64,000 nucleotides of DNA from Fidelibacterota bacterium (GCA_016845065.1 JAERTG010000175.1:62001-126000); one strand, 5' to 3'; positions 18,097-27,275 are shown, numbered from the stretch's first letter. Made by a program: numbers and translations. Notes: generated by a model not told the origin, from the letters alone.

Positions 18097-18120
18097 GTCA
18101 TCCTGAGGCTCTCGAAGGTT
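18097..18120 (+). repeat. Dispersed intergenic repeat, family A copy 3
   Basis: GTCATCCTGAGGCTCTCGAA followed by GGTT, closely matching the copy at 6953-6976. It lies seven bases after the aceE stop, inside the aceE-aceF gap. Confidence 0.75.
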
Positions 18121-18227
18121 AGACACAAAGAGGATTTATTTTATGCATCGCCAGTCTCAGCAAGACGTACACAGAGATTTTTTGAAAAAGTATCAGATAT
18201 TCATAATGATTGAAGAGAGAAAATGAT

Positions 18228-19487
18228 ATGCTAAAAGAAATAATCATACCGGATCTTGGGGAAGGCATCGATAGTGTTGAAGTCGGCGAGATTAATGTCA
18301 AACCGGGTGATCATGTAGATGTTGGCGATATTCTGGTATTACTGGAGAGTGATAAGGCTTCCATGGAAATTGAGGCCGAGATTGCTGGAACTATTAAAGA
18401 TGTCAGGATTACTGCTGGGTCAGAAGTGAGCACCAATACGATTCTGGCAACCATAGAAGCAGATGAGACTAAGTCCGAGGTGGCACCTGAGCCAGCAGCC
18501 AAAGCTGAGAAAAAACCAGCGAAAAAGGCAGCGCCTGAACCTCCTGTTGAAGAAGAAATGCCCAAAACTCCCATTGAGGTCCCAGTTACCAAGCAACGAG
18601 TAGTTCCTGCCAGTCCATCCGTCCGCAGGTTTGCCCGTGAATTAGGCGCAGATCTTAGTCAGGTCCGTGGAACGGGACCAAAAGGTCGCGTTCTCAAAGA
18701 AGATGTCCAGAATTATGTCAAGGTACGCCTCAGCGATGCACCTTCGGCAGGTATTAGTGGACCTCCTCAACCCGATATTGATTTCAGCCAATGGGGTGAG
18801 ATTGAAAAGGTCCATCTTAGTAAAATACGCAGAGCGACAGCTGTAAACCTGCAGCGTGCCTGGCAAACTATTCCTCATGTAACCCAATTTGATGAGACTG
18901 ATATTACGGAGCTGGAAGCTTTCAGGCAGATTTATAAACATGCCGTGTCAAAGGATGGTGGTAAACTGTCAATTCTACCCTTCATTATGAAGGCAGTGGC
19001 CAGTGCGCTAAAGGAATTTCCTGACTTTAATAGTTCTTTGGATACCCATGGTGAAAATCTGATCCACAAAAAATATATCCATTTGGGGATTGCTGTGGAT
19101 ACACCAAATGGTTTGGTCGTTCCTGTCATTAGAGATGTGGACCAGAAAAGTCTGGCTCAGCTGGCTGTGGAGCTCGTGGATATAAGTACTCGAACCCGGG
19201 ATCGCAAAATCAAACCAGCTGAACTGGTAGGGGCCACTTTCTCTATTTCAAGTCTCGGTGGGATCAGTGGAACTGGGTTTTCACCCATTGTAAATCCACC
19301 TCAGGTTGCCATTCTCGGTGTTTCCCGCTCAAAAATGCAGCCAGAATTTGATGGGACAACGTTTCAACCCAAACTGATGCTACCTTTCTCTCTCTCATAC
19401 GATCATCGGGTCATCGATGGAGCAGCTGCAGCCAGATTTACAAAATTTATAGCTGATGAGTTGAAAGCGATTAAAAATTTACTTTAG
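18228..19487 (+). CDS. aceF: Pyruvate dehydrogenase E2, dihydrolipoyl acetyltransferase
   Basis: A 419-residue E2. I start at ATG 18228 (MLKEIIIPDLGEG), where the lipoyl domain begins; upstream in-frame codons add only a few polar residues. It has one lipoyl domain with the modified lysine at about residue 43 (ESDKASMEIE), an Ala/Pro/Lys-rich linker, a peripheral-subunit-binding domain (VPASPSVRRFARELG ... GTGPKGRVLKEDV) and a CAT-fold catalytic domain ending in SYDHRVIDGAAAARF with the active-site His near 393. The single lipoyl domain makes it shorter than the three-lipoyl E. coli AceF. It transfers the acetyl group to CoA. Confidence 0.96.
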   Translation: MLKEIIIPDLGEGIDSVEVGEINVKPGDHVDVGDILVLLESDKASMEIEAEIAGTIKDVRITAGSEVSTNTILATIEADETKSEVAPEPAAKAEKKPAKKAAPEPPVEEEMPKTPIEVPVTKQRVVPASPSVRRFARELGADLSQVRGTGPKGRVLKEDVQNYVKVRLSDAPSAGISGPPQPDIDFSQWGEIEKVHLSKIRRATAVNLQRAWQTIPHVTQFDETDITELEAFRQIYKHAVSKDGGKLSILPFIMKAVASALKEFPDFNSSLDTHGENLIHKKYIHLGIAVDTPNGLVVPVIRDVDQKSLAQLAVELVDISTRTRDRKIKPAELVGATFSISSLGGISGTGFSPIVNPPQVAILGVSRSKMQPEFDGTTFQPKLMLPFSLSYDHRVIDGAAAARFTKFIADELKAIKNLL

Positions 19488-19501
19488 TTTCAGGAGTATA
19501 A

Positions 19502-20917
19502 ATGTCTAATTCATTTCATGCTGATGTAGTTGTACTCGGTGCGGGTCCTGGAGGTTACGCTGCAGCATTTCGAGCAGCTGATCTTGGAAAATCAGTCATA
19601 CTCATCGATAAGGATGAAACCCTTGGGGGCGTTTGTCTAAATCGTGGCTGCATCCCTTCCAAAGCTTTGCTTCATCTTGCCCGAGTGAAATCAGAGAGCT
19701 CTGAAGTACAAAACTTTGGACTCACCTTTCCAGAACCAGAGTGGGATTTAGAAGCAGTAAAACAGTGGAAGAATGAGAGAGTTGTTGGTCGCCTGACCAA
19801 GGGTATTGCAGCACTGGCCAAAGCTCGAAAAGTGCAAGTTATAACTGGTTCTGGTGTCTTTACTTCACCCACCAGTATTGAAGTTTCCGGAACAGAAGGT
19901 GCAAAAATTGTCACTTTTGATGATGCCATCATTGCTGTAGGTTCTCATCCCACAAAGATACCTGGTTTTCCAGAAGACCCCCGTATCATGGATTCAACCT
20001 CAGCATTAGATCTTGATAGCATCCCTGAAAACCTGCTGATTATTGGTGGTGGTTATATAGGACTGGAGATGGGTACTATCTATTCAGCTCTAGGGTCCAA
20101 TGTCACGGTTGTAGAATTTATGCCCAACCTGCTACCAGGTGCTGATGCGGATGTGGTCAAACCACTTGAAAAACGCTTGAAGAAGGAATTTGCTTCCATC
20201 CAAACTGGAACCAAAGTTTTGGGGATTGAACCACAGAAGGATTTTCTTGAAGTAAAAATTGAAGGCAAGTCTGGACCGGAGACCATGCAGGTTGATAAGG
20301 TCTTGGTAGCTGTAGGTCGTCGTCCCAATACCTTTGGAAATGGTTTTGAAAACATTGGTTTGGATATTGATGATCGTGGATTTATTAAAGTCAATGAGAA
20401 ACGCCAGACAAACCTCCCACACGTTTATGCCATCGGTGATATTACTGGTGACCCCATGCTGGCTCATAAAGCAACACATGAGGGCAAAGTAGCTGCTGAG
20501 GTTATTTGTGGACAGCCCGCTGCATTCGATGTCTCAATAATCCCTGCAGTTATTTTTACGGATCCTGAGATTGCCTGGGCTGGTCTGACAGAGACACAGG
20601 CTAAAGAGCAGGGGATTGACTATGACAAGGGAGTTTTCCCCTGGTCTGCCAGTGGTCGTGCTCTGGCTCTTGGTCGGACTGAGGGATTCTCTAAGGCTCT
20701 ATTCGATAAAGAGACTGGTAAGCTGATTGGAATGAGTATTGTGGGGACCAATGCAGGTGACCTTATTGCCGAAGCAGTCCTAGCCATGGAGATGGGAGCT
20801 GATGCAGAGGATATTTCACTGATTATTCATCCCCACCCTAGCCTATCAGAATCAGTTGGGAATGCAGCAGAGATAGTAGCTGGTAGCATTACTGATCTTT
20901 TTGCCCCAAAGAAATAA
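19502..20917 (+). CDS. lpdA: Dihydrolipoyl dehydrogenase (E3)
   Basis: A 471-residue pyridine nucleotide-disulfide oxidoreductase of the usual length. It has an N-terminal FAD motif (VVLGAGPGGYAAAFRAA), the redox disulfide CLNRGCIPSK (Cys45 and Cys50), an NAD-binding motif (IIGGGYIGLEMGTIY), a second FAD block (YAIGDITGDPMLAHKA) and the catalytic C-terminal HPHPSLSE with His445 and Glu450. It reoxidises E2 dihydrolipoamide and makes NADH. It starts 14 bases after aceF with AGGAG in front. It may also serve other lipoamide enzymes, because no second E3 is visible here. Confidence 0.97.
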   Translation: MSNSFHADVVVLGAGPGGYAAAFRAADLGKSVILIDKDETLGGVCLNRGCIPSKALLHLARVKSESSEVQNFGLTFPEPEWDLEAVKQWKNERVVGRLTKGIAALAKARKVQVITGSGVFTSPTSIEVSGTEGAKIVTFDDAIIAVGSHPTKIPGFPEDPRIMDSTSALDLDSIPENLLIIGGGYIGLEMGTIYSALGSNVTVVEFMPNLLPGADADVVKPLEKRLKKEFASIQTGTKVLGIEPQKDFLEVKIEGKSGPETMQVDKVLVAVGRRPNTFGNGFENIGLDIDDRGFIKVNEKRQTNLPHVYAIGDITGDPMLAHKATHEGKVAAEVICGQPAAFDVSIIPAVIFTDPEIAWAGLTETQAKEQGIDYDKGVFPWSASGRALALGRTEGFSKALFDKETGKLIGMSIVGTNAGDLIAEAVLAMEMGADAEDISLIIHPHPSLSESVGNAAEIVAGSITDLFAPKK

Positions 20918-20932
20918 ACTTCAGAGGGGATA

Positions 20933-21586
20933 ATGTCAGACTTCCGAATCATTGATATTGACCAATGGGAGCGGAAGGAGCAGTTCCAGTTTTTTAAAGA
21001 GTATGATAACCCCTTCTTCGGCTTAACTGCGGATATTGAGGTCAGCAAACTGCTTGAGTATACCCGGCTCCGCGGCTACTCTTTCTTTGCAGCATATTTG
21101 TACATTTCCCAACTTCAGGTAAACAAAATAAAAGAATTCCGCTACCGAATTGTAGATGGTCAGGTCCGTGACTATGGAAAAATAACAGCTGGGTCTACGG
21201 TTCTGAAGGAGAATGAAGTATTCACTTTTTGCTACTTTGATTATATGGATTCGTTTAAAAAATTTGAAACCCATGTTTTGGAGCAGGTGGAGCACTGTCG
21301 TCGGCCTGAAAGTCGTCTTGACGACGAGGATCATAATCTTGGACAGGTACACTATTCCGTGATTCCCTGGGTTCATTTCAAGGGTTTAAACCACCCCCGT
21401 AACTATGGGAATGGAGACAGTATTCCAAAGATAGTCTTCGGGAAATATACTCAAACAAATCGATCAACATTGATGCCTGTTTCAGTGGAAGCCCACCACT
21501 CACTAATGGATGGATTTCATATGGGACAGTATTTTGAAGGCTTTCAGTCTTGTGCTAACTTGCCCGAAAATTTTTTAGAAGGCTGA
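20933..21586 (+). CDS. Chloramphenicol-acetyltransferase-fold protein
   Basis: A 217-residue protein of the CAT family, which normally form trimers and acetylate small alcohols with acetyl-CoA. The catalytic signature HHSLMDGFHMGQYFEGFQ near the C-terminus contains the active-site His and the HxxxDG motif, and TLMPVSVEAHH precedes it. FFGLTADIEVSKL and the FRYRIVDGQV segment match the family start. Length agrees with CAT enzymes. It begins 15 bases after lpdA, with an upstream AGAGGGG. Many chromosomal CAT homologues do not confer resistance, so the substrate is open. It shares its fold with the nearby E2 catalytic domain. Confidence 0.8.
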   Translation: MSDFRIIDIDQWERKEQFQFFKEYDNPFFGLTADIEVSKLLEYTRLRGYSFFAAYLYISQLQVNKIKEFRYRIVDGQVRDYGKITAGSTVLKENEVFTFCYFDYMDSFKKFETHVLEQVEHCRRPESRLDDEDHNLGQVHYSVIPWVHFKGLNHPRNYGNGDSIPKIVFGKYTQTNRSTLMPVSVEAHHSLMDGFHMGQYFEGFQSCANLPENFLEG

Positions 21587-21588
21587 AC

Positions 21589-22044
21589 TTGGAATATAGT
21601 TTAATTCAACATGGCACTGATGCCTATGAAGCGTCCCTCGAGCTAAGGCATCGAATCCTAAGAAAACCTATTGGGATGGATCTCTTTGACGGTTCTTATG
21701 ATGATTTGAGTCAGGAATCACGTTATTATCATTTTGGAGCGTTTGATGAGAGTGGTGATTTGATCTCGAGTGTTATCGGAATACCCACCTCCACCCATGA
21801 AATTCGAATCAAGCAAATGGCTGTCGCTGAGGGTTATCAGAATCAAGGTGTTGGGAAAAGACTTTTCATGGCTTTTGAAGCATATCTCTTGAATCTTGGA
21901 TTTCAGGTATTCGTACTCCACGCACGTATTAGTGCCCACGGATTTTACTTGAATATGGGATATACTATTCTTGGAAAAGAATTCCAGGAAGTTGGTCTTC
22001 CACACTATAAGATGAGCAAAACATTTAGACCCCACCCTGAGTAA
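21589..22044 (+). CDS. GNAT-family N-acetyltransferase
   Basis: A 151-residue GNAT enzyme using acetyl-CoA. The acetyl-CoA-binding motif A is clear: IKQMAVAEGYQNQGVGKRLFMAFE (the Q/R-x-x-G-x-G/A type), followed by the strand VFVLHARISAHGFYLNMGY typical of the C-terminal half. Start is TTG 21589, two bases after the CAT-like stop; no better start is near. The target could be an amino group on a small molecule or protein. The arrangement of two acetyltransferases behind the enzyme complex that makes acetyl-CoA suggests co-expression but not a specific substrate. Confidence 0.85.
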   Translation: MEYSLIQHGTDAYEASLELRHRILRKPIGMDLFDGSYDDLSQESRYYHFGAFDESGDLISSVIGIPTSTHEIRIKQMAVAEGYQNQGVGKRLFMAFEAYLLNLGFQVFVLHARISAHGFYLNMGYTILGKEFQEVGLPHYKMSKTFRPHPE

Positions 22045-22060
22045 TAGTTTTTCCCCGATT

Positions 22061-22663
22061 TTACTTCCCCTTACGAAGCGGAAAAAACTGTAGTGGCCAC
22101 CCTCTTTTCGCACTTCGACGTCGAGAAGAAAGTGGGAAAGTCCCTTCAGAAACCGTTTTTACATCTTCTATGGAATAAAATGCCTTTGGATTGAATTCCT
22201 TGACCTTCTCAATGATACTTCTCAAGTCTCTACGGTTGACTACACTATAGAGAATTTTTACTGGACCTGTGGCCCCCTCAGCGTCAACTGCAGTAATACC
22301 CAGATGTTTTTCTCTAAAATAAATCAACAGGTCATCAGCCTTACTGTTTGTTATAACGCGGAGAGCAACTTTCCCTACATATAAATGTCGCTCTATGGAA
22401 ATACCCACATAATTACCGGCGGCAAAACCCGCTGCATAAAAGATATAGTAGAAGGGAGAACTAAGATTGTTCATGATGCTAGAGATGACCAATAACCAGA
22501 TAAATACTTCAAAAAATCCTAATAAGGCTGCCAGTGCTTGAATTCCACGAGCTACAAATAGAATTCTAATTGTCCCTAAGCTGACATCCACAATGCGAGC
22601 AAAAAATATGAGTAAGGGTAAAATGATATAAGCAAACCACCAGACATTTAGCCAGGATTCCAT
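22061..22663 (-). CDS. UPF0316-like membrane protein (DUF5698/DUF2179)
   Basis: A 200-residue protein starting at ATG 22663 (MESWLN) with GGAG six bases upstream. Three N-terminal membrane segments (about residues 8-95) contain the conserved FFARIVDVSLGTIRILFVARG and FEVFIWLLVISSIMNN. A soluble C-terminal DUF2179 domain (VALRVITNSKADDLLIYFREKHLGITAVDAEG) and a basic tail follow. The family function is unknown; DUF2179 domains may bind small ligands. The gene is convergent with the GNAT gene 16 bases away and sits downstream of the secreted glycosidase on the same strand. Confidence 0.8.
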   Translation of the reverse strand: MESWLNVWWFAYIILPLLIFFARIVDVSLGTIRILFVARGIQALAALLGFFEVFIWLLVISSIMNNLSSPFYYIFYAAGFAAGNYVGISIERHLYVGKVALRVITNSKADDLLIYFREKHLGITAVDAEGATGPVKILYSVVNRRDLRSIIEKVKEFNPKAFYSIEDVKTVSEGTFPLSSRRRSAKRGWPLQFFPLRKGK

Positions 22664-22685
22664 GTTCAACTCCAGATAATAAGTG

Positions 22686-25157
22686 TTATTTCAACAGCAG
22701 ACATTTTCCCGATAGTTCCTGAGCACCCAGAGTTGCTTTAAAAACATAAACTCCACTGGGTAGATTACCCGCTTCCCAATTAATTATGTGGCTACCGGGT
22801 CTGGCCTCCTGTGTGAGAATATCAACCTCGCGACCGTCCAGACCATAGAATCGCAACTCAAGTGTGCCTGGCTGCTGAATGCTGAAACGAAATCTCGTAC
22901 TGGAGTTAAAAGGGTTTGGGAAATGATCCTCTAAATGAAACATCTTGGGCTTCATCCCTGGAGAATCATTAATTTCGCTAGAGGTAAAATTTATGCTGAA
23001 ATCATCAAAGTATATGCTTCCTGAGTCCTTGTTATTGTCATCGGTTTCAGCAAGATAGATTTTTGTCCAGGTGATAGGAAAACTCATGCTAGCATTAGGG
23101 TTGCCCCAATGCGGTGTTGCATCCATAAGCATCACTGTAAGTTCCTGCCACTCTTCGTCCCAGTTGATACCGGGAGATGCTTGAGTAAAATTGAGGATAA
23201 ACTTCTCGTCATTAGAATTTTTGAATTCTCCGCGAATCCAATGAGCTGAGTTGTCTCCGTAAACTTGAATTGAAACAGATTCAGGTGTTCCTGAAATCGG
23301 GATATTACAGTTCATGTAGAGAACACTCACCCCACCAGTGGTGAGACTGTAGTTGAGTTTTGCTGAGCTGGGGTTTGAAACGATTTGTTCCGTGCTGGTT
23401 TCGAGACTGCACGATTCAAGGTTTATAACGGCACCGCTGAGGGTAAAATTATCGGTATTGGTAAAGTCATCCAGCACAACCGAGGTAGAACTACCTATCA
23501 TCAAGGGGACGGATCCTGTGACACCGTGGTATGATGCCTCAATAGTACCATTACCAGCCTGTTGCGCATAGACTGCTCCATCTCCTGAAATGGATGCAAT
23601 TTCCGGAGTTACCCACCAATTATAAGATTCATAGTCTACTTGAATTAAATTACCAAATCCATCTCGAGCCTCAGCGCTCATCAGTTGATGATTACCAATT
23701 TCTAGCACAACTGGATCAGGAGTGAGCACCAGCGAGGCAATATCTGTGATATGGACCAGCATTGTGTCTGTGATCGCTCCGATAGAGGCAATAAGATTTC
23801 CGCTACTTTCCGTAGCAGCGGCAGTGAAAAGACCTGCTTCACTTATTGAACCAATGACGGGGTCACAATACCAGGTAACTGAATTTCCATCAATAACCAC
23901 GGGATTATAATAAATATCCGTTCCTGTGACATTAAATTGAGTCTGACTTTCAACCAGGGCATAGCGCTCGTCCCTGGGCAAATTAATGTATGCCAGAGGT
24001 CCAATGGGAGCTTTAGAGACCACCATAAGTGCATTGGCAACTAATCGCTCACCACCTGCATCAGAAGGACTATTGATTACATCTCCCCGGACTACCATGG
24101 TTGTTGATCCGCCACCATCCAGGTTTACGCCCTGATAGATGTCCCACTCCAGCATATAGTCTGCCAGTTCAATTAGGCTCATACCAATACTATATCCACC
24201 CTGACGGCCATCCACGGTGAAGAAATATACCACTGTGCTATCAGCGTTAAATCCAACAGCTGTTCTTGGATGACGATCATGGGTAAAGCTGGAACCTACT
24301 GATTCTGCCTCCCATTCAACACTTCTGACGCCATCTCGAATGAGACGTGGCGTACCACCAATGAGTTCAAGAAGCGTACTATTTTCAGCAGGGTGAAGCA
24401 GTAACTGAATGGCCAGTGTGTCACCCACAAAAATGTTGTTATTCAGGAAATCGCGTGCAAGACCATGCCCTGATAGAATAGCTCCCATATTTATGGGTAT
24501 TTGCATGTCTCCTGAATCTCCACCCATGAGGCTGTCCTTTGAGGTAACCACTGCATACTGTGACCCATTGATCCCTGGAGGGGGTTGGAGATACTGAACA
24601 CTAATCTCTGTTCCCCACTGATTGGTTCCAGTTGATGTCCCAAAATAGTGGTTATAGGCAATAAGCTGATCCTCGTTCCTTACCTCATTGACTCCAGCAA
24701 TGGTGAAAACTGTGCTATCATTTTTAACAACTTGCCCATTGAAGTCTAAGATATTTATGAGGGGTCTTTTTGCAGAGGTGAGCCCAAAAACAGAACGAGG
24801 ATAAGGTCTTTTTAAAAGCGTCCCTTTGATTATCTGGGCACCAATAGTGATTCCGCCGCTGGCATAAAAATCTCCATTTATTGCACCCACAACTGTATGT
24901 CCAACTGTACTGCTGCGATTTGCCATGGAAGAGGTTCGCTCATAGCCTTGGATATTGTTCAAAGCTTTAATCGTCTCCAGGGTATTCATCGTATCGTTGA
25001 GATCAATCTCCAGTATTTGGATATGCCAGGGTCCACCAGGCAAATAGGCGTGATGATGGTTAATGCCAGGGCCAACGGGTCGACTGGTGAGTGTTTGAGC
25101 CAAAATTGAGCTGATGAAGAATGCTACAGCTATGATCCAGGTGGAAGCTTTTCGCAC
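22686..25157 (-). CDS. Secreted phosphodiester glycosidase-family protein with type IX sorting domain
   Basis: An 823-residue exported protein with a signal peptide (first ~20 residues). Residues of about 40-385 form a phosphodiester glycosidase (NAGPA, DUF2233-type) domain: VGAINGDFY, HPRTAVGFN, FFTVDGRQGGYSIGMSL and GVNLDGGGSTTMVVRG. Two Ig-like segments follow (about 400-570), then a jelly-roll-like domain (570-730). The last 80 residues are a type IX secretion sorting domain: HFPNPFNSSTRFRFSI ... LRFYGLDGREV ... LPSGVYVFKA. It would be exported through the outer membrane and cleave sugar-phosphodiester links, for example in exopolysaccharide or teichoic-acid-like polymers; the substrate is not known. 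Confidence 0.85.
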   Translation of the reverse strand: MRKASTWIIAVAFFISSILAQTLTSRPVGPGINHHHAYLPGGPWHIQILEIDLNDTMNTLETIKALNNIQGYERTSSMANRSSTVGHTVVGAINGDFYASGGITIGAQIIKGTLLKRPYPRSVFGLTSAKRPLINILDFNGQVVKNDSTVFTIAGVNEVRNEDQLIAYNHYFGTSTGTNQWGTEISVQYLQPPPGINGSQYAVVTSKDSLMGGDSGDMQIPINMGAILSGHGLARDFLNNNIFVGDTLAIQLLLHPAENSTLLELIGGTPRLIRDGVRSVEWEAESVGSSFTHDRHPRTAVGFNADSTVVYFFTVDGRQGGYSIGMSLIELADYMLEWDIYQGVNLDGGGSTTMVVRGDVINSPSDAGGERLVANALMVVSKAPIGPLAYINLPRDERYALVESQTQFNVTGTDIYYNPVVIDGNSVTWYCDPVIGSISEAGLFTAAATESSGNLIASIGAITDTMLVHITDIASLVLTPDPVVLEIGNHQLMSAEARDGFGNLIQVDYESYNWWVTPEIASISGDGAVYAQQAGNGTIEASYHGVTGSVPLMIGSSTSVVLDDFTNTDNFTLSGAVINLESCSLETSTEQIVSNPSSAKLNYSLTTGGVSVLYMNCNIPISGTPESVSIQVYGDNSAHWIRGEFKNSNDEKFILNFTQASPGINWDEEWQELTVMLMDATPHWGNPNASMSFPITWTKIYLAETDDNNKDSGSIYFDDFSINFTSSEINDSPGMKPKMFHLEDHFPNPFNSSTRFRFSIQQPGTLELRFYGLDGREVDILTQEARPGSHIINWEAGNLPSGVYVFKATLGAQELSGKCLLLK

Positions 25158-25206
25158 GAGAATTTCTCCGATAGGTCTGAATGCTTTATGAATATAGACG
25201 CTGGGT

Positions 25207-25689
25207 CTATTGAATACTAGAGACTGCTTTGACAGCTTCAGGCTCTTTTTTCCGCACGAGATAAATTGAAACTACCAGAATAAGAATTGAGAGAGTCAGA
25301 ATGCTGATTTCAACCATGGTTCTTCGAAAAACAACTTCAGACAGGTCAGCAATATGGGCTGCCTCTACCGTAATAATCAGTATCCGTCTTACGGCTGCAA
25401 TAAGTCCTACGGCCAGGAAGGGTTCTGTTTTGATCACATGGGTTTTCAGACTAACCAGAATGGTATGTAGAATTTCAACCAGCATGAGGACCAGGAGGAG
25501 GTCATCTAATAACCTGAGAGCTGTTTCGCGGGGGGTGGACTCACTAAGGGCAGAAAAGAATGAAAGTACGGCTTTACCGAGCATGGCGAAGGCAGCTACG
25601 ACCAATATTCCCCCTGCAATGATGTAAATGGCTTTTTCTAGTTTCTCGAGGGTGGGGATGGGTCCCTGATAAATAGACTTGATATTCAT
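25207..25689 (-). CDS. PsiE-family membrane protein
   Basis: A 160-residue inner-membrane protein with four predicted membrane segments (about residues 18-48, 62-84, 90-112 and 125-147). The loop LLLVLMLVEILHTILVSLKTH and the block LAVGLIAAVRRILIITVE match the phosphate-starvation-inducible PsiE family. AGAGGAG lies just upstream of the ATG. PsiE function is unresolved, and the name does not prove phosphate control here; no Pho-box-like repeat was recognised upstream. Confidence 0.75.
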   Translation of the reverse strand: MNIKSIYQGPIPTLEKLEKAIYIIAGGILVVAAFAMLGKAVLSFFSALSESTPRETALRLLDDLLLVLMLVEILHTILVSLKTHVIKTEPFLAVGLIAAVRRILIITVEAAHIADLSEVVFRRTMVEISILTLSILILVVSIYLVRKKEPEAVKAVSSIQ

Positions 25690-26119
25690 AATGTCTCCTC
25701 TGTAGGCCGGAATATAACCTGTTAAAATTGTGGATATACCAGTTTGTTTTTTTGTTACACAAATTCAGAAATTGCTGAAATCAGAAAAACTGAGATCACA
25801 AAAATCCTTAACTGTGTTGACTTATCTGCAATCCAAACATGACAAAATGTATCATAAAAGATCAATAAAAATAGCTGTTTATGAAAAAAATTTAAGACAG
25901 AAATACAGTATTTGTAACTACCGATCTTCACACTATATTCCTTACGCAATTACTGAGAAAAATGAATTAATAAAGACAAATTCTATCATGAATTTACACT
26001 GTGCATTCTACATGGTGTCACTATTTGAATTCTTCTCAATTTCAGATTCATTCTGAATTTTTGCCATCATTCTGATGAATAAGCCATAGGCGATAACAAT
26101 AGCGGGAAAGGGTAAATGA
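25690..26119. other. Divergent intergenic region between psiE-like gene and hyb operon
   Basis: About 430 AT-rich bases between divergent transcription units. A 108-codon plus-strand frame across 25730-26056 has a composition typical of noncoding AT-rich DNA and is not called. The 3' end holds two palindromes listed separately. Confidence 0.5.
26041..26077 (+). promoter_or_regulatory. Two palindromes upstream of hybO
   Basis: TTCAGA-N5-TCTGAA (26041-26057) is a perfect palindrome, followed by CATCA-TTC-TGATG (26065-26077). Both lie 43-79 bases before the hybO start and share the string ATTCTGA. They could be operator half-sites for a hydrogenase regulator. No known consensus is matched. Confidence 0.4.
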
Positions 26120-27265
26120 ATGGGAAAACTATTAACATCCACTGAATCCTTAGAGATGTCCTTCTCAAGCGAGTTGGAGGCACAAGGAGTAAGCCGTCGG
26201 AGCTTCCTTAAATTTTGTACTGCCATTACAGCAGCAATGGGTCTACCTGCCACCATGGTGGCCAGGGTTGCAGATGCCATTACCAGCCCAACAAGAACGC
26301 CTGTCATTTGGTTGCACTTCCAAGAATGTACCGGTTGTACCGAATCACTCCTCAGAACCACACATCCCACTGTGGAAGAATTGGTTCTGGATATGATATC
26401 CCTGGATTACTCAGAGACACTCTGTGCCGCAGCAGGCCACCAGGTCGAAAAATCCCTCATTGATTCAGCCAAACTGAATGAAGGGAAGTACATCCTGGTA
26501 GTTGAGGGTTCGATTCCTGTAAAACAAGATGGTATTTATTGTAAGATCGCTGATAGAACTGCACTTGATATCTTGAATGACTACGGTTCAAGAGCCGCCG
26601 CCATCGTGGCCATAGGGTCCTGTGCATCCTGGGGAGGAGTTCAATCATCCAGTCCCAATCCAACAGGAGCCACTGGAGTTCATGATATCATTAAAGACAA
26701 ACCAGTTATTAATCTACCTGGTTGTCCTGCCAGTCCATACAATCTACTCTCCACAGTATTGTATTATCTAACACTAGGAAAACTGCCTCAGCTGGATAGC
26801 AAGGCTAGACCAAAATTTGCTTATGGTCGTCTTATTCATGAGCATTGCGAACGTCGTCCTCATTTTGATGCTGGCCGCTTTGCTCTGGAATTTGGGGATG
26901 ATGGTCATCGCGAAGGATATTGTCTCTACAAACTGGGCTGTAAGGGTCCAGAAACGTATAACAACTGCTCTTCCATCCTTTTTGGTGATGTGGGGTCAGG
27001 TGCCTGGCCTGTTGGTACAGGTCATCCCTGTTTTGGTTGCTCAGAAGAAGGTGTGGGTTTTACAAAATACATTCATGAACAGTCCGATGTGTTTACTGAT
27101 TCACCGCCTGCTTCATACGCACAAATCTCTGGCGATAAAGCTGGTGGTATCAGCGTTGCCGGAGCTGCTGTCGCAGGAGCTGTTGGTGGTGTCATCGTCG
27201 GCGCCAGCGCAGTCGCTGCCAAGAAGATGAAGGCTGAAGAAACTGCTTCGGAATCTGACGCATAA
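26120..27265 (+). CDS. hybO: [NiFe] hydrogenase small subunit (Hyb type)
   Basis: A 381-residue Fe-S electron-transfer subunit, exported folded by Tat (SRRSFLKF, residues 25-32). Cys ligands of the proximal cluster are ECTGC (Cys70, Cys73), GSCASWGG and LPGCPASP. The HEHCERR, CLYKLGCKGP, CFGC and FGCSEEGVGF blocks bind the medial and distal clusters. The proximal motif lacks the two extra Cys of oxygen-tolerant group 1d enzymes, so a standard enzyme is expected. A C-terminal Ala/Gly-rich membrane helix (GISVAGAAVAGAVGGVIVGA) anchors it at the periplasmic face. It starts the hybOABCD-like operon; GAAAGGG lies seven bases before the ATG. Confidence 0.95.
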   Translation: MGKLLTSTESLEMSFSSELEAQGVSRRSFLKFCTAITAAMGLPATMVARVADAITSPTRTPVIWLHFQECTGCTESLLRTTHPTVEELVLDMISLDYSETLCAAAGHQVEKSLIDSAKLNEGKYILVVEGSIPVKQDGIYCKIADRTALDILNDYGSRAAAIVAIGSCASWGGVQSSSPNPTGATGVHDIIKDKPVINLPGCPASPYNLLSTVLYYLTLGKLPQLDSKARPKFAYGRLIHEHCERRPHFDAGRFALEFGDDGHREGYCLYKLGCKGPETYNNCSSILFGDVGSGAWPVGTGHPCFGCSEEGVGFTKYIHEQSDVFTDSPPASYAQISGDKAGGISVAGAAVAGAVGGVIVGASAVAAKKMKAEETASESDA

Positions 27266-27275
27266 GGAGTTTATG

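Noticed and set aside
20933-21586. Chloramphenicol resistance gene
   Set aside because: Many chromosomal CAT-fold proteins lack this activity; no mobile element or resistance context is present.
25730-26056. 108-codon frame between psiE-like and hyb
   Set aside because: AT-rich, lysine-rich sequence typical of noncoding DNA, no start signal, and it overlaps the expected regulatory region.
26120-27265. Oxygen-tolerant group 1d hydrogenase
   Set aside because: The proximal-cluster motif is the plain CTGC type and lacks the two supernumerary Cys needed.
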